A stretch of DNA of 64,000 nt from an uncultured Armatimonadota bacterium (GTDB lineage Bacteria > Armatimonadota > Fimbriimonadia > Fimbriimonadales > Fimbriimonadaceae), in assembly GCA_903899015.1 (NCBI GenBank), contig CAIUHP010000028.1, positions 1-64,000 on the forward strand, read 5' to 3'. The notes beneath the pieces are model-generated. The model searched no databases. It was not told the DNA's origin and worked only from the letters and a program-made list of their open reading frames with translations. The position numbers were made by a program, and so were the translations under genes. How positions within the stretch are numbered: position 1 is the stretch's first letter; the number at the start of each line of letters is the position of its first letter. Of the stretch, positions 9,019-18,070 are shown piece by piece.

Positions 9019-10140
9019 ATGAAGCGCGTCGTCGTTTTGGGCTCAACTGGAAGCATTGGCACCCAGACCCTTGACGTAATTTCGAAACTCTCGAACGACT
9101 TGAAGGTCGTCGCCCTTGCCGCCAACCGTAATGCGACACTGCTGGCACAACAAGCTAAGCAATTTGGCGTATCCAACCTTGCCCTCTACGAGGATGTTCC
9201 GGGGAGCGGAATTCCATCCGGCATGGACGCAATCGTACGTCTAGCGACTCTGTCCGAAGCAGATATTGTCGTGATCAGCGTCGCGGGGGTCATTGGACTT
9301 CTACCGACGATTGCCGCGATTGAAGCAGGGAAGAATGTCGCGCTTGCAAGTAAGGAGGTCCTTGTCGCAGCGGGCGAGTTCATTATGCCGATGGTGAAAA
9401 AGCACGGGGTAACGATGACTCCCATCGACAGCGAGCACAGCGCGCTGTTTCAGTGCATGCAAGGTTATCGCGCCGATCAAGTGGAATCACTCATCATTAC
9501 TGCAAGCGGCGGCCCTTTTAGAGGAAAGAAGCTCGCGGATCTCACTGAAATCACAGTCGAGCAGGCAATGAACCATCCCACTTGGCGAATGGGAGGAAAG
9601 ATCACCATCGACTCGGCTACCTTAATGAACAAAGGCCTCGAAGCGATTGAAGCGCGCTGGCTTTTCGGGGTTGAGATTGATCAAGTGCAGGTGGTTGTTC
9701 ACCCGCAAAGCGTTGTTCACAGCATGGTCAAATTCAAGGACAGTAGCGTTCTGGGTCAATTGGGTTGGCCGAACATGCGTCTCCCCATCGCCTACGCGCT
9801 CATGTATCCAGATCGAATCGAGAATGGCCTACCAACCTGGAATCCGGTTGACACACCTAACCTGACTTTTGAATCTGTCGACGAGGAGACATTTACGTGT
9901 CTTGGATTGGCGAGAGAGAGCGCGAAACTCGGTGGCACCATGCCGTGCGCGATGAATGCCGCGAACGAAGTGGCTGCAAATGCGTTCATTAATGGAGGGC
10001 TCAGGTTTTTGCAGATCCCGGAAGTCATTAAGCGCACAATGTCGGAACATTCCCCCCTTGCCGCGACGTTGGATAATGTATTAACCACTGACGCTCAAGT
10101 TCGGTCCTTTACCCGTAAACTAATAAGTCAGCTCGATTAA
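9019..10140 (+). CDS. dxr: 1-deoxy-D-xylulose 5-phosphate reductoisomerase
   Basis: Catalyses the NADPH-dependent conversion of DXP to MEP, the committed step of the non-mevalonate isoprenoid pathway. 373 residues from ATG 9019 (MKRVVVLGSTGSIG); the extra 25 residues possible upstream are not family-like and overlap the lysA start. The NADPH loop GSTGSIGTQTLD, the metal/substrate motif DSEHSALFQC, ASGGPFRG, and HPTWRMGGKITIDSATLMNKGLE are all present. Three bases separate its stop from rseP, the frequent dxr-rseP arrangement. Confidence 0.97.
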   Translation: MKRVVVLGSTGSIGTQTLDVISKLSNDLKVVALAANRNATLLAQQAKQFGVSNLALYEDVPGSGIPSGMDAIVRLATLSEADIVVISVAGVIGLLPTIAAIEAGKNVALASKEVLVAAGEFIMPMVKKHGVTMTPIDSEHSALFQCMQGYRADQVESLIITASGGPFRGKKLADLTEITVEQAMNHPTWRMGGKITIDSATLMNKGLEAIEARWLFGVEIDQVQVVVHPQSVVHSMVKFKDSSVLGQLGWPNMRLPIAYALMYPDRIENGLPTWNPVDTPNLTFESVDEETFTCLGLARESAKLGGTMPCAMNAANEVAANAFINGGLRFLQIPEVIKRTMSEHSPLAATLDNVLTTDAQVRSFTRKLISQLD

Positions 10141-10143
10141 CTC

Positions 10144-11433
10144 ATGCCTCTGATTCTCTATTACCTCCTCACCGGCATTGTCCTCATCATCATGTTCTCG
10201 GTGCTCGTCGCCGCACATGAATTTGGGCATTACCTTTTCGCTCGAATTTTTAACATGGGGGTAGAGGAATTCGCGATCGGCTTCGGCAAGCCTCAACTCA
10301 TCACTTGGATGAAAAGGCAATATCGGATTCCCATGCAACCAGGTGAAGTGGCAAGCATCGAGCATGAAGACACCTCTAAACTGGATATCGAGGCTGCTCC
10401 CCGTCCGCCCGAAGACATCAAGATTATCGAATCTCCTGAAGGTCAATTTCTAGAAGAGACCACTCGGTTTACGGTCCGAGCGTGGCCATTAGGTGGGTTT
10501 GTTCGAATCAAGGGGATGATTCCAGAAGAAGACGGAAGTGAGACCACGATTGCAGGCGGATTCTATTCTAAGGCTCCTTGGAAGCGGTTCATCGTTTTGT
10601 TGGCAGGTCCAACTTTTAGCGTCCTCGCGGGATTAGCGATTCTCATCCCATTATTTATGGTTGAGGGCACGCGAGAATTTGATAATAAGCCGGTTATTGG
10701 AGCCGTTACCTCTAAGGGGCCAGCTGAAAAGGCTGGTTTGAAAGCGGGCGATAGAGTCGTCTCGATCGACGGGAAGCCCATTTCAACGTTCTACGAAATG
10801 AACGTTATCGTTCGAGATAGTGCGGATAAAGCGCTCCATTTTGTGGTTCAGCGCGACTCTCAAAAGTTAGATTTGACGGTTGTCCCCGAGTTGGACAATC
10901 AGGAAACGAACCTCCTAGACGAGAATCTCAAGCCAACACCCATCAAGCGCAAACAAGCAAAACTCAAGACCGAGATTCCATCTCATCGGGTCAGTGTGGG
11001 TTTTCTCAAGGCAACCTCAAACGCGGCGATGGTTCCAATCGAAGCTGTTGCAAGTTTAGCTGGGGTCGTAAAGCACCCTTCTTCGTTCAAAGACAACGTG
11101 AGTGGACCGATCACGATTTCTCGATTTGCCTTTGACACCGTCAAGGATGGAATCCCCTCAATTCTTGAACTTGCCGCACTCTTAAGCATCTCCGTGGGAA
11201 TCTTTAACCTATTGCCGGTTGCTCCGCTTGACGGCGGCCAAATGACGATGGCGGTTGCCGAGATGTTTCGTCGAGGTAAACGGCTCAGTATTCAGGTTCA
11301 AGGCATGATCAATATGGTCGGCTTGATGTGTATGTGCGCCCTCATACTCGGGGTCCTCTTCGTCGATTTCGGGCGATTGAGAAGCGGTAATAGCGTACTG
11401 AAAGATCCTGCACCCAAAAAGGCAACGAAGTAG
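10144..11433 (+). CDS. rseP: RIP metalloprotease RseP, M50 family with PDZ domain
   Basis: Membrane-embedded site-2 protease, usually cleaving anti-sigma factors within the bilayer. 429 residues: zinc motif HEFGH at 25-29 in the first membrane segment, GFVRIKGM loop, one evident PDZ domain around residues 170-240 (IGAVTSKGPAEKAGLKAGDRVVSI), and the second metal motif NLLPVAPLDGGQ in the C-terminal membrane part. An extended polar insertion around residues 60-105 and a lysine-rich segment around 255-280 are longer than in short homologues. Located directly after dxr. Confidence 0.95.
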   Translation: MPLILYYLLTGIVLIIMFSVLVAAHEFGHYLFARIFNMGVEEFAIGFGKPQLITWMKRQYRIPMQPGEVASIEHEDTSKLDIEAAPRPPEDIKIIESPEGQFLEETTRFTVRAWPLGGFVRIKGMIPEEDGSETTIAGGFYSKAPWKRFIVLLAGPTFSVLAGLAILIPLFMVEGTREFDNKPVIGAVTSKGPAEKAGLKAGDRVVSIDGKPISTFYEMNVIVRDSADKALHFVVQRDSQKLDLTVVPELDNQETNLLDENLKPTPIKRKQAKLKTEIPSHRVSVGFLKATSNAAMVPIEAVASLAGVVKHPSSFKDNVSGPITISRFAFDTVKDGIPSILELAALLSISVGIFNLLPVAPLDGGQMTMAVAEMFRRGKRLSIQVQGMINMVGLMCMCALILGVLFVDFGRLRSGNSVLKDPAPKKATK

Positions 11434-11460
11434 GCTCCATTTCAGGAATAATCGGTCCCA

Positions 11461-12420
11461 ATGAAAGTTGGAATCGTTGGTACGGGTGGCATGGGAAACA
11501 CCCATGCTCGACAGTATCGAAAAATGCCGGGTATCGATCTAGGTTACTTTGAGCGTAATCCTCAGCGTGGAGATAGCTTCCAGCATAAGTGGGACGCGCA
11601 TCTGTGCCACTCCATCGAAGAACTACTCGAATGGTCGGACGTGGTCGACATTTGTTTGCCAACAGATCTCCATCCTGAATTTGCTTTGAAGGCAATTGCG
11701 GCTCGAAAGCCGTTGTTCCTAGAGAAGCCCATCGCCAGTTCGTACGAGGTTGCCGAGCAGATTGTAGATGCAGCAAACAAGGCAAAAGTTCCACTGATGA
11801 TCGGACAGGTCGTCCGTTACTTTCCGGAATACGCTATGGGGCGTCGCTTAGTGTTAGCGGGCAAAGTCGGCAAACCAGCCGCCATCCGAATGAGACGGGG
11901 CGGACCTTCACCGAAAGGCAGCAGCGGCTGGTTTATGGACCATAAACGCTCGGGTGGGGTGTTGGTGGATCTTGGAATTCACGACTTCGACTGGCTTCGA
12001 TGGACGTTTGGAGAAGTGAAGTTCCTTTACAGTCGTTCACTTGGCGCCGCAACCGATCATGGTCCCGATTATGGACTCACGACATTGACGTTTCAATCAG
12101 GTGCGGTTGCCCATGTTGAATCCACTTGGATGGATCCAGGCGGATTTAGAACGATGTTCGATGTTGCCGGCAGTGAAGGACTGCTTGAGTTTGATAGCAT
12201 GAAGACTCCCGCGCTAAAGACCGTGACGGCTGAGTCGATCATCCGCGAACCGTCAATTAGCGGACTGGAAGATCCTTATTATCTCGAGTTGTCCGACTTC
12301 TTAAAAGCTGTCACCGATGGAACACCGCCTCCCGTAACCGGCGAAGATGGACTCGCTTCGTTGAAGATCGCCTTGGCCGCTTTGGAAAGCGCCAAATCCG
12401 ATAAAGTCATCTACTTTTAA
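11461..12420 (+). CDS. Gfo/Idh/MocA family oxidoreductase
   Basis: NAD(P)-dependent dehydrogenase acting on sugars or related polyols, 319 residues. N-terminal Rossmann fold with VGIVGTGGMGNTHARQY, then the EKP motif (LFLEKPIASSYEV), and the C-terminal alpha/beta domain with GGVLVDLGIHDFDWLRW, where the His/Asp region is part of the active site. Starts 27 bases after rseP on the same strand. The substrate is not identifiable. The second family member at 18071 is only distantly similar. Confidence 0.9.
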   Translation: MKVGIVGTGGMGNTHARQYRKMPGIDLGYFERNPQRGDSFQHKWDAHLCHSIEELLEWSDVVDICLPTDLHPEFALKAIAARKPLFLEKPIASSYEVAEQIVDAANKAKVPLMIGQVVRYFPEYAMGRRLVLAGKVGKPAAIRMRRGGPSPKGSSGWFMDHKRSGGVLVDLGIHDFDWLRWTFGEVKFLYSRSLGAATDHGPDYGLTTLTFQSGAVAHVESTWMDPGGFRTMFDVAGSEGLLEFDSMKTPALKTVTAESIIREPSISGLEDPYYLELSDFLKAVTDGTPPPVTGEDGLASLKIALAALESAKSDKVIYF

Positions 12421-12640
12421 TGACTTAGGAAGGGATTCTGAAGACTGATCCAGTTTGAGGCAAGTCAAGAAACCCTTCCAAGATCTCATCTGACAAGTGT
12501 CTTAACTGCCTGACCAAGGCAAGTTCAAGCGCAGATTCTTTGAATAGAACACAATTCTGAGTGCCGAATTGTTGGCTTCCAGGAAGCTAAATCGTTTCGG
12601 ATGCGAATGTTTTCCAGGTCCGAGGCGGTACGATTGAGCG
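12421..12640 (+). other. Intergenic region before rph
   Basis: 220 bases with no supportable gene. The small open frame on the minus strand here lacks protein character. A promoter for rph is expected but no clear -35/-10 pair or ribosome-binding site is visible before ATG 12641. Confidence 0.35.
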
Positions 12641-13354
12641 ATGCGATCAGACGGCAGACAGCCGGACCAACTTCGTCCCTTTACCCTCGAAAGAAACTTT
12701 GCAAAGTTTGCCGAAGGCTCATGCCTTATCAAAGTCGGTGACACCCACATGCTGGTCACCGCAACGGTTGAAGACCGAGTTCCTCCCTTTATGAAGGGCA
12801 AGGGAAGCGGATGGGTTACTGCCGAGTACTCCATGCTTCCTCGCTCCGGTCGTCAGCGAAATCAGCGTGACCAGATGAAGCCAAATGGTCGAAGCATGGA
12901 AATTCAGCGACTGATTGGCCGTGCGATGCGAACCGTTTTCGATCTTGAAGCGATGGGCGAGCGAACGATTACGCTTGACTGCGATGCCTTAAGGGCAGAC
13001 GGAGGCACTCGATGTGCGGCCATTACTGCCGCCTATGTCGCTTCGTATGACGCGGTTCAGTGGATGATGAGTCATCGAATGCTCAAGAAGAACGTCCTTC
13101 TCGAACCGATTGCAGCGGTTTCGGTGGGTGTATGCCGAGGCCAAGAAGTTCTCGACCTCGATTACAGCGAAGATAGTACTGCGAACACGGACATGAATAT
13201 TGTCATGACGGGAAGCGGCCGCTTCGTTGAGATTCAAGGTACGGCAGAGAAGGAACCATTTGGAATAGATACTCTTGGTCGAATGCTCAAGCTGGGCCAG
13301 AAGGGAATCAACGAGCTCATTGCGGCTCAGAAAGAAGTTTTGGGAATCAGCTAA
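12641..13354 (+). CDS. rph: Ribonuclease PH
   Basis: Phosphate-dependent 3'-5' exoribonuclease that trims tRNA 3' ends. 237 residues, standard length. The opening RSDGRQPDQLRPFTLERNF, VGDTHMLVTATVEDRVPPF, YSMLPRSGRQRNQR and the GRAMRTVFDL region are diagnostic; phosphate-binding residues in GERTITLDCD and TRCAAITAAYVA are present. The stop codon abuts the rdgB start with no spacing, a very common rph-rdgB gene pair. Confidence 0.97.
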   Translation: MRSDGRQPDQLRPFTLERNFAKFAEGSCLIKVGDTHMLVTATVEDRVPPFMKGKGSGWVTAEYSMLPRSGRQRNQRDQMKPNGRSMEIQRLIGRAMRTVFDLEAMGERTITLDCDALRADGGTRCAAITAAYVASYDAVQWMMSHRMLKKNVLLEPIAAVSVGVCRGQEVLDLDYSEDSTANTDMNIVMTGSGRFVEIQGTAEKEPFGIDTLGRMLKLGQKGINELIAAQKEVLGIS

Positions 13355-14002
13355 TTGCCGACGAATGGACTTCCGTTTGCGACCTTAGTGATCGCAACCC
13401 ATAACCGAAAGAAGGCGGGTGAGATGATAACGATTCTCAGCCGCCGCTTTCCTACGCTTGAACTCAAAACGCTTGCAGATTACGAGAATGCTCCCGAGCC
13501 TGAAGAGACGGGAACCGATTATCCGTCCAACGCTCGAATAAAGTCGGAGAGTGCGGCAGATTTCACCGGGGAATGGTGTTTGGCGGACGATGCGGGCCTC
13601 GAAATTGACTTTCTCGACGGAGCGCCCGGCGTCTACAGTAAACGGTTTGGCGGGGAAGATTTGCCGTTCCCTGAGAAGATTAAGCTGATCCTCGAAATAA
13701 TGGAGGGCGTGCCCGAATCGGGGCGAGGAGCAAGGTTCCGATGTTGCGTTGCTTTAACTCCTCCATACCGGATGGGGCCAACCGAGACTTTTATCGCCAT
13801 TTGCGAGGGAAGAATCTCGGAAACTCCGAGTGGCGGCGGCGGATTCGGATACGATCCTATTTTCTACCTTCCGGAATTAGATTGTACGATGGCGGATTTA
13901 TCGGCCGATAAAAAGCACGCAATCAGTCACCGAGGAAAAGTATTATCCGAACTTTCACGCCATTTAGAGGCGGGATGTCCACCACGTTCTCGTGGAATTT
14001 AG
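13355..14002 (+). CDS. rdgB: Non-canonical purine NTP pyrophosphatase (RdgB/HAM1)
   Basis: House-cleaning enzyme that hydrolyses dITP, ITP and XTP to monophosphates, limiting wrong purine incorporation. 215 residues. The N-terminal VIATHNRKKAGEM nucleotide loop, DYPSNARIKSESAA, LADDAGLEIDFLDGAPGVYSKRFGG, and the GGGGFGYDPIFYLPE signature are all intact, ending with KHAISHRGKVL. Start is TTG 13355 immediately following the rph TAA; no other in-frame start precedes the conserved N terminus, so coupled translation with rph is likely. Confidence 0.95.
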   Translation: MPTNGLPFATLVIATHNRKKAGEMITILSRRFPTLELKTLADYENAPEPEETGTDYPSNARIKSESAADFTGEWCLADDAGLEIDFLDGAPGVYSKRFGGEDLPFPEKIKLILEIMEGVPESGRGARFRCCVALTPPYRMGPTETFIAICEGRISETPSGGGGFGYDPIFYLPELDCTMADLSADKKHAISHRGKVLSELSRHLEAGCPPRSRGI

Positions 14003-14028
14003 CAAACTTCGTGATAGCATGAGTGCGA

Positions 14029-14991
14029 ATGATTTCAGATGGACCGGAAACTAACGAGTCGACCGCAGCTGAAATTGCAGTGCCTCCCGTTTGGTGCCGA
14101 AACTGCCAGCATCCCATCCACCATAACTACTGCCCGAATTGCGGTCAGCATGCTCGTGACCATAACACGAAGTTGTGGAACTTCATCGCCGAGTTCCTTG
14201 AAGAATTCATCCGATTCGACTCGAAATTCCTCAGGACCGTGGTTCCGTTGGTTTCTAAGCCCGGGTTTCTAACTCAAGAATGGGTTCAAGGTAAGCGAGC
14301 GCGTTATATCACTCCGCTCAAAATCTATATCATGCTGAGTGCAATCGCTTTTCTTGTGATTTCGCTTAAGATCAATTCACATACTGTTCCGAGTGGACTC
14401 GACATGAATGTTGGCTCCGGTAACGACCTTAGCGAACTCATGCCCAAGAGAGGCGACAATGAGATCGTCTACTTTTTCAAACAGTCCATATTGGCGTTTT
14501 CGAAGGTTGACAAGAAGGTCCTCTTGGATCAGTTTATGGGGCGACTACCGACCGCCTGTTTCTTGATGGTGCCGATTGCGGCTGTCTTATTTGGCCTCCT
14601 CTACGTGAGGCGCAGCAAATACTATGTGGAGCACCTCGTGTTTACACTGCACTACAGCGCATTTAGCTTCCTCATGCTCGCGACTGCGATTGTGGTGCCG
14701 TGGAATGGAATTGGCCCAATTTGCTACCTTTGGGTAGCGATCTATTTATTCCTGGCGATGAAGCGTAGTTATGGACAAGGCTGGATAAAAACCTTTTTCA
14801 AATTTTCCATCTTTGGATTTTCGTATTCGATCCTGATTGCTTTAGTCGTTGCCGCAACGGCAATGACGTCGGCCTTCTTATCGCGTGACTTAGTTGCTCC
14901 GACTGCTACTCCAACTCAAAAGAAGGCATCTGAACAAGTAGATGTAAAAACGCCCAAGTTGGGTACCGATAAGAAATCATCCCTTCAATAG
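14029..14991 (+). CDS. DUF3667 domain membrane protein with zinc ribbon
   Basis: Family of unknown function. About 320 residues from ATG 14029 (GTG 14023 is an alternative two codons earlier). An N-terminal zinc ribbon C-x2-C-x8-C-x2-C (Cys23, 26, 35, 38: CRNC...YCPNCG) is followed by the DUF3667-like segment with RFDSKFLRTVVPLVSKPGF and GKRARYITPLKIYI, then about five membrane segments and a polar tail. It lies 26 bases after rdgB. Its last 15 bases overlap the end of the convergent proline dehydrogenase gene. Confidence 0.8.
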   Translation: MISDGPETNESTAAEIAVPPVWCRNCQHPIHHNYCPNCGQHARDHNTKLWNFIAEFLEEFIRFDSKFLRTVVPLVSKPGFLTQEWVQGKRARYITPLKIYIMLSAIAFLVISLKINSHTVPSGLDMNVGSGNDLSELMPKRGDNEIVYFFKQSILAFSKVDKKVLLDQFMGRLPTACFLMVPIAAVLFGLLYVRRSKYYVEHLVFTLHYSAFSFLMLATAIVVPWNGIGPICYLWVAIYLFLAMKRSYGQGWIKTFFKFSIFGFSYSILIALVVAATAMTSAFLSRDLVAPTATPTQKKASEQVDVKTPKLGTDKKSSLQ

Positions 14992-15960
14992 GGATTTGAT
15001 GATAAATAGGGTGTTGGCAGGTCTTTCTGCCAGCCGTCGCGTGAAATAGGGATACCAAGCATCGCCGAACGGAACGTAGATGCGAACGTTATATCCTTGA
15101 GCAAGAAGCCCGTCCTGAAGATCTCTTCGAATGCCGTACAGCATTTGGAACTCAAACTTTGATTTGTCGATGCCATGCTGAGTGGCATAGTCCGTGATCG
15201 TCTTGATAATCACTTCATCCTGGGTAGCAAAAGCGGGATAAGTGCCCGCATCGAGCAGTCGCTTGGCACATGATTCGTAAGCCTCGTCTACTTTCGATTT
15301 TTCCGGGTAGGCCACCGAAGCGGGTTCAAGGTAGGCGCCCTTCACTAGACGAACACGAGCCCCCCACGAAATCACTCGCTCTACATCTTCGGGAGTGCGA
15401 TACAAATAGGTCTGGAGAACGGTCGCCGTGTTCTTGTAGTCTTTCCGAACCTTCTCAATCATGTCCATCGTTCGAGCGGTGTATTCGGAAGCCTCCATAT
15501 CCACTCGAACAAAGTTGTGATATTTGCGGGCAGTTTCTAAAACGTCCCGTAAATTTCTCTCCGTAAAATCTTCGCCTTGATCGAGTCCGCATTGGGTCAA
15601 TTTGATCGAAATATTGAGCGGTTCGATTCCGTCGCCAGATTCGTTCAGAGTCGGTGACAATGAATGCTCGCTGTTCCACTTTATGACTGCCGGGACCTGA
15701 GCAATGCGTTCGAGCATCTGGATATAAGTAGCCTTCGCCTCAAGAGCTTCCTGTTCCGATGCAGTGTTCTCGCCTAGATAATCGAGCGAAAGCTTCATCC
15801 CTTTTGCCAGAAGCGGCTCACTCGCTTTGAGTGCCTCTTCAAGGGTGTCTCCCGCGATAAATCGCTTCACAAGTGGGCGGAAGAAAAACGACTTTCGAAC
15901 GAGCGATTTAACTGGGGCAAGCCCAGAGGTTTTTAAAACGAGAGTGCGTGCGAGCGACAT
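14977..15960 (-). CDS. Proline dehydrogenase (monofunctional)
   Basis: FAD enzyme oxidising L-proline to pyrroline-5-carboxylate. About 327 residues from ATG 15960 (MSLARTLVLKTSG). The TIM-barrel motifs are present: SIKLTQCGL, RVDMEASEY, TYLYRTPEDVER, ARVRLVKGAYLEP, FEFQMLYGIRRD and the C-terminal VPFGDAWYPYFTRRLAERPAN, which binds proline and FAD. Length fits the single-function type, not PutA. No pyrroline-5-carboxylate dehydrogenase is adjacent. Divergent from the glycosyltransferase with 62 bases between starts. Confidence 0.94.
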   Translation of the reverse strand: MSLARTLVLKTSGLAPVKSLVRKSFFFRPLVKRFIAGDTLEEALKASEPLLAKGMKLSLDYLGENTASEQEALEAKATYIQMLERIAQVPAVIKWNSEHSLSPTLNESGDGIEPLNISIKLTQCGLDQGEDFTERNLRDVLETARKYHNFVRVDMEASEYTARTMDMIEKVRKDYKNTATVLQTYLYRTPEDVERVISWGARVRLVKGAYLEPASVAYPEKSKVDEAYESCAKRLLDAGTYPAFATQDEVIIKTITDYATQHGIDKSKFEFQMLYGIRRDLQDGLLAQGYNVRIYVPFGDAWYPYFTRRLAERPANTLFIIKSLLKG

Positions 15961-16022
15961 TGAGTGTTTGTCTGAGTGTACTCTGTGAGCCAAACGTTAA
16001 GGTGAGGCGGTACCCTTTAGCA

Positions 16023-16910
16023 ATGGCGAGGGTAACGGTGTGCCTATCAGTTTTCAACGGCGCGGACTTCATTGCTCGAGCCTTAGATTCGGTATTCGCA
16101 CAAACTTATCGCGATTTTGACGTGCTTGTTTTGGACGATGGCAGTTCCGACAACTCTTCGGAAATTGCGCGCACTTTCGATTGCCGGGTCATCACCATTC
16201 CAAATGCCGGTCGTGGCGCAGCGCTGAGGCAGATGGTCGATGAGGCAACCGGCGAATTCATTGCATTAATTGACCACGACGATATTTGGCTTCCCGATAA
16301 ATTAGAAAAACAAATTCGAAAGCTCGATGAGACTGGGGCATCTCTAGTTCATGCTGACTGTTGGTTCGAGTATAACACCGGTCGAGTCGTCGAACGAAAT
16401 CTTAGTTTTGACCCTCAAGCCAACTCTTTCGATCACATCATGCCGACCAATAATGTGATCGCCAGCAGTGCAGTTTTTCGACGAGACGAGATGATCGAAG
16501 CAGGGAATTTCGTTCCCGATACTCTCCGATGTTGTGATTGGTACGGTTGGTTTATTCTCGCACCGAACCATAAATTCGTTCACATCCCTGAAAAGCTCGT
16601 TCGGTATGCCGTTTTAGAATCAAGCCTTGCCAATGCCGGATATCGCTTTTTCGAAGCTCAACACTACTTACTCATCGAAAAAATTCTTCCACGGTTTCAC
16701 GAGTTGTTTGGAACTCTGCCGCATAACCAAGCGGTTCGATACAAGAAAATGATCATAGAGCGATCGGGGATCGCTCTATCCTCAATGGCAAAAGGGCTCG
16801 AAGGCAAAGGGGACAAAAAGGGAGCGCGGCTTTTGCATCGAAAGGCGATTGGCATGGCACCGACGGTATTGAGGGTCTGGACACGAGCCCTTCGCTCGCT
16901 GGTCAGTTAA
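16023..16910 (+). CDS. Glycosyltransferase family 2
   Basis: Predicted inverting glycosyltransferase, 295 residues from ATG 16023 (MARVTVCLSVFNGADFI). GT-A fold motifs: FNGADFIARALDSVFAQTYRDFDVLVLDDGSSDNS at the N terminus, RGAALRQMVDEATGEFIALIDHDDIWLPDKLEKQ containing the DxD-type metal site (DHDD), then a GW-rich C-terminal part. No membrane segments. A single gene, not in a polysaccharide cluster, so the acceptor is unknown. Its end overlaps the convergent dus gene by four bases. Confidence 0.9.
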   Translation: MARVTVCLSVFNGADFIARALDSVFAQTYRDFDVLVLDDGSSDNSSEIARTFDCRVITIPNAGRGAALRQMVDEATGEFIALIDHDDIWLPDKLEKQIRKLDETGASLVHADCWFEYNTGRVVERNLSFDPQANSFDHIMPTNNVIASSAVFRRDEMIEAGNFVPDTLRCCDWYGWFILAPNHKFVHIPEKLVRYAVLESSLANAGYRFFEAQHYLLIEKILPRFHELFGTLPHNQAVRYKKMIIERSGIALSSMAKGLEGKGDKKGARLLHRKAIGMAPTVLRVWTRALRSLVS

Positions 16911-17977
16911 GCTATCGAAGCTGTTTCGTCCGCATGCGCAGCCGAATCAAGCTGGTAAGCGGTTTCAAATTCTCTTAAGACATCTTCGAACTCTTGAACG
17001 GATGAGCAACGAGTCAACCGGTCACGCAACTTTGAGGCTCCCATGACGCCTTTGATGTAGAGCGGTACTTGACCTCGCAGGGCCCGACATCCTCGTATCT
17101 GGGCGTCCGTAAACCCTGGACTCAGTTGAGCCTCCTCAAAAGTTTCTGCGTCTGCTTCGCAAGCCACCATCTTGCGAACATGTTCGAGAGCGACTTCGAT
17201 TCGCTCAGAAAGAGTCGGCTCAGGTGGACAAGGATCTCCAACCATAGCCGCTCGAATGCGTCCCAAAGCCCACGGGTTCGAGATGGCGGCTCGACCCACC
17301 ATGACTCCGTCGCATCCTGTTTCGCGCAACATTCTGAGAGCGTCTTCCGGAGTCTTAATGTCTCCGTTGCCGATCAATGGAACCTGAACTGCCTCTCGAA
17401 GTTGCGAAATCAGCCGCCAGTCGGCTTCTCCCTCAAAGCCTTGCTTAGCAAAGCGAGCATGGAGCGTGAGCATCTTGGCCCCCGCACCTTGAAATCTTCT
17501 CGCAAGTTCAGGGGCTGCGAAGAGCGAGTAATCCCACCCCGCACGAACTTTAACTGTTACTGGGACATTAACGGCATCCACCACCGCTTTCACAATCGCT
17601 TCCGCTTGAACAGGGTCTTTAAGAAGTGCCGCGCCTGAGCCTGTTTTGCAGACCTTGGGAACCCAGCAACCCATGTTGATATCAACGATGTCGGCCCCCA
17701 TCTCTTCGGCGATTCGTGCGGTCTCGGCCATTGTCTCGGGTTCCGCTCCGAATATCTGAATGCCAAGTGGTCGCTCCCCTGGATCAATTCGCATTTTTCG
17801 GAACGTCTTCACGGCTCCGTAATGAATGGCCATCGCGGAGACAAACTCCGTGAACATTAAGCCAGGACCGCCAATTCGCTTGGCGATCAGTCTGAAAGGA
17901 AGATTCGTGACGTCCTCCATCGGGGCCAACAGTAAAGGAGGATCGACCTTGATGGAGCCAATCTCAAAGGTCGGCAC
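16907..17977 (-). CDS. tRNA-dihydrouridine synthase (DusB-like)
   Basis: Flavin enzyme reducing uridine to dihydrouridine in tRNA. 356 residues. FMN-barrel motifs: PLLLAPMEDVTNLPFRLIAK at the N terminus, DINMGCWVPKVCKTGSGAALL with the catalytic Cys (the usual GCP is GCW here), TVKVRAGWD, LHARFAKQGFEG, and VPLIGNGDIKTPEDALRML followed by GCDGVMVGRAAISNPW. The C-terminal helical tRNA-binding part is present. Convergent with the GT2 gene and divergent from the Gfo/Idh gene at 18071. Confidence 0.94.
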   Translation of the reverse strand: MPTFEIGSIKVDPPLLLAPMEDVTNLPFRLIAKRIGGPGLMFTEFVSAMAIHYGAVKTFRKMRIDPGERPLGIQIFGAEPETMAETARIAEEMGADIVDINMGCWVPKVCKTGSGAALLKDPVQAEAIVKAVVDAVNVPVTVKVRAGWDYSLFAAPELARRFQGAGAKMLTLHARFAKQGFEGEADWRLISQLREAVQVPLIGNGDIKTPEDALRMLRETGCDGVMVGRAAISNPWALGRIRAAMVGDPCPPEPTLSERIEVALEHVRKMVACEADAETFEEAQLSPGFTDAQIRGCRALRGQVPLYIKGVMGASKLRDRLTRCSSVQEFEDVLREFETAYQLDSAAHADETASIA

Positions 17978-18070
17978 GTCTCATTATGGCAGGAACTCGC
18001 ATTCATACCCTTGCGCACCACCCCCTCTAACGACCAAAATCCGGAGTGTCACCGCGACGAAGAGGGAAGG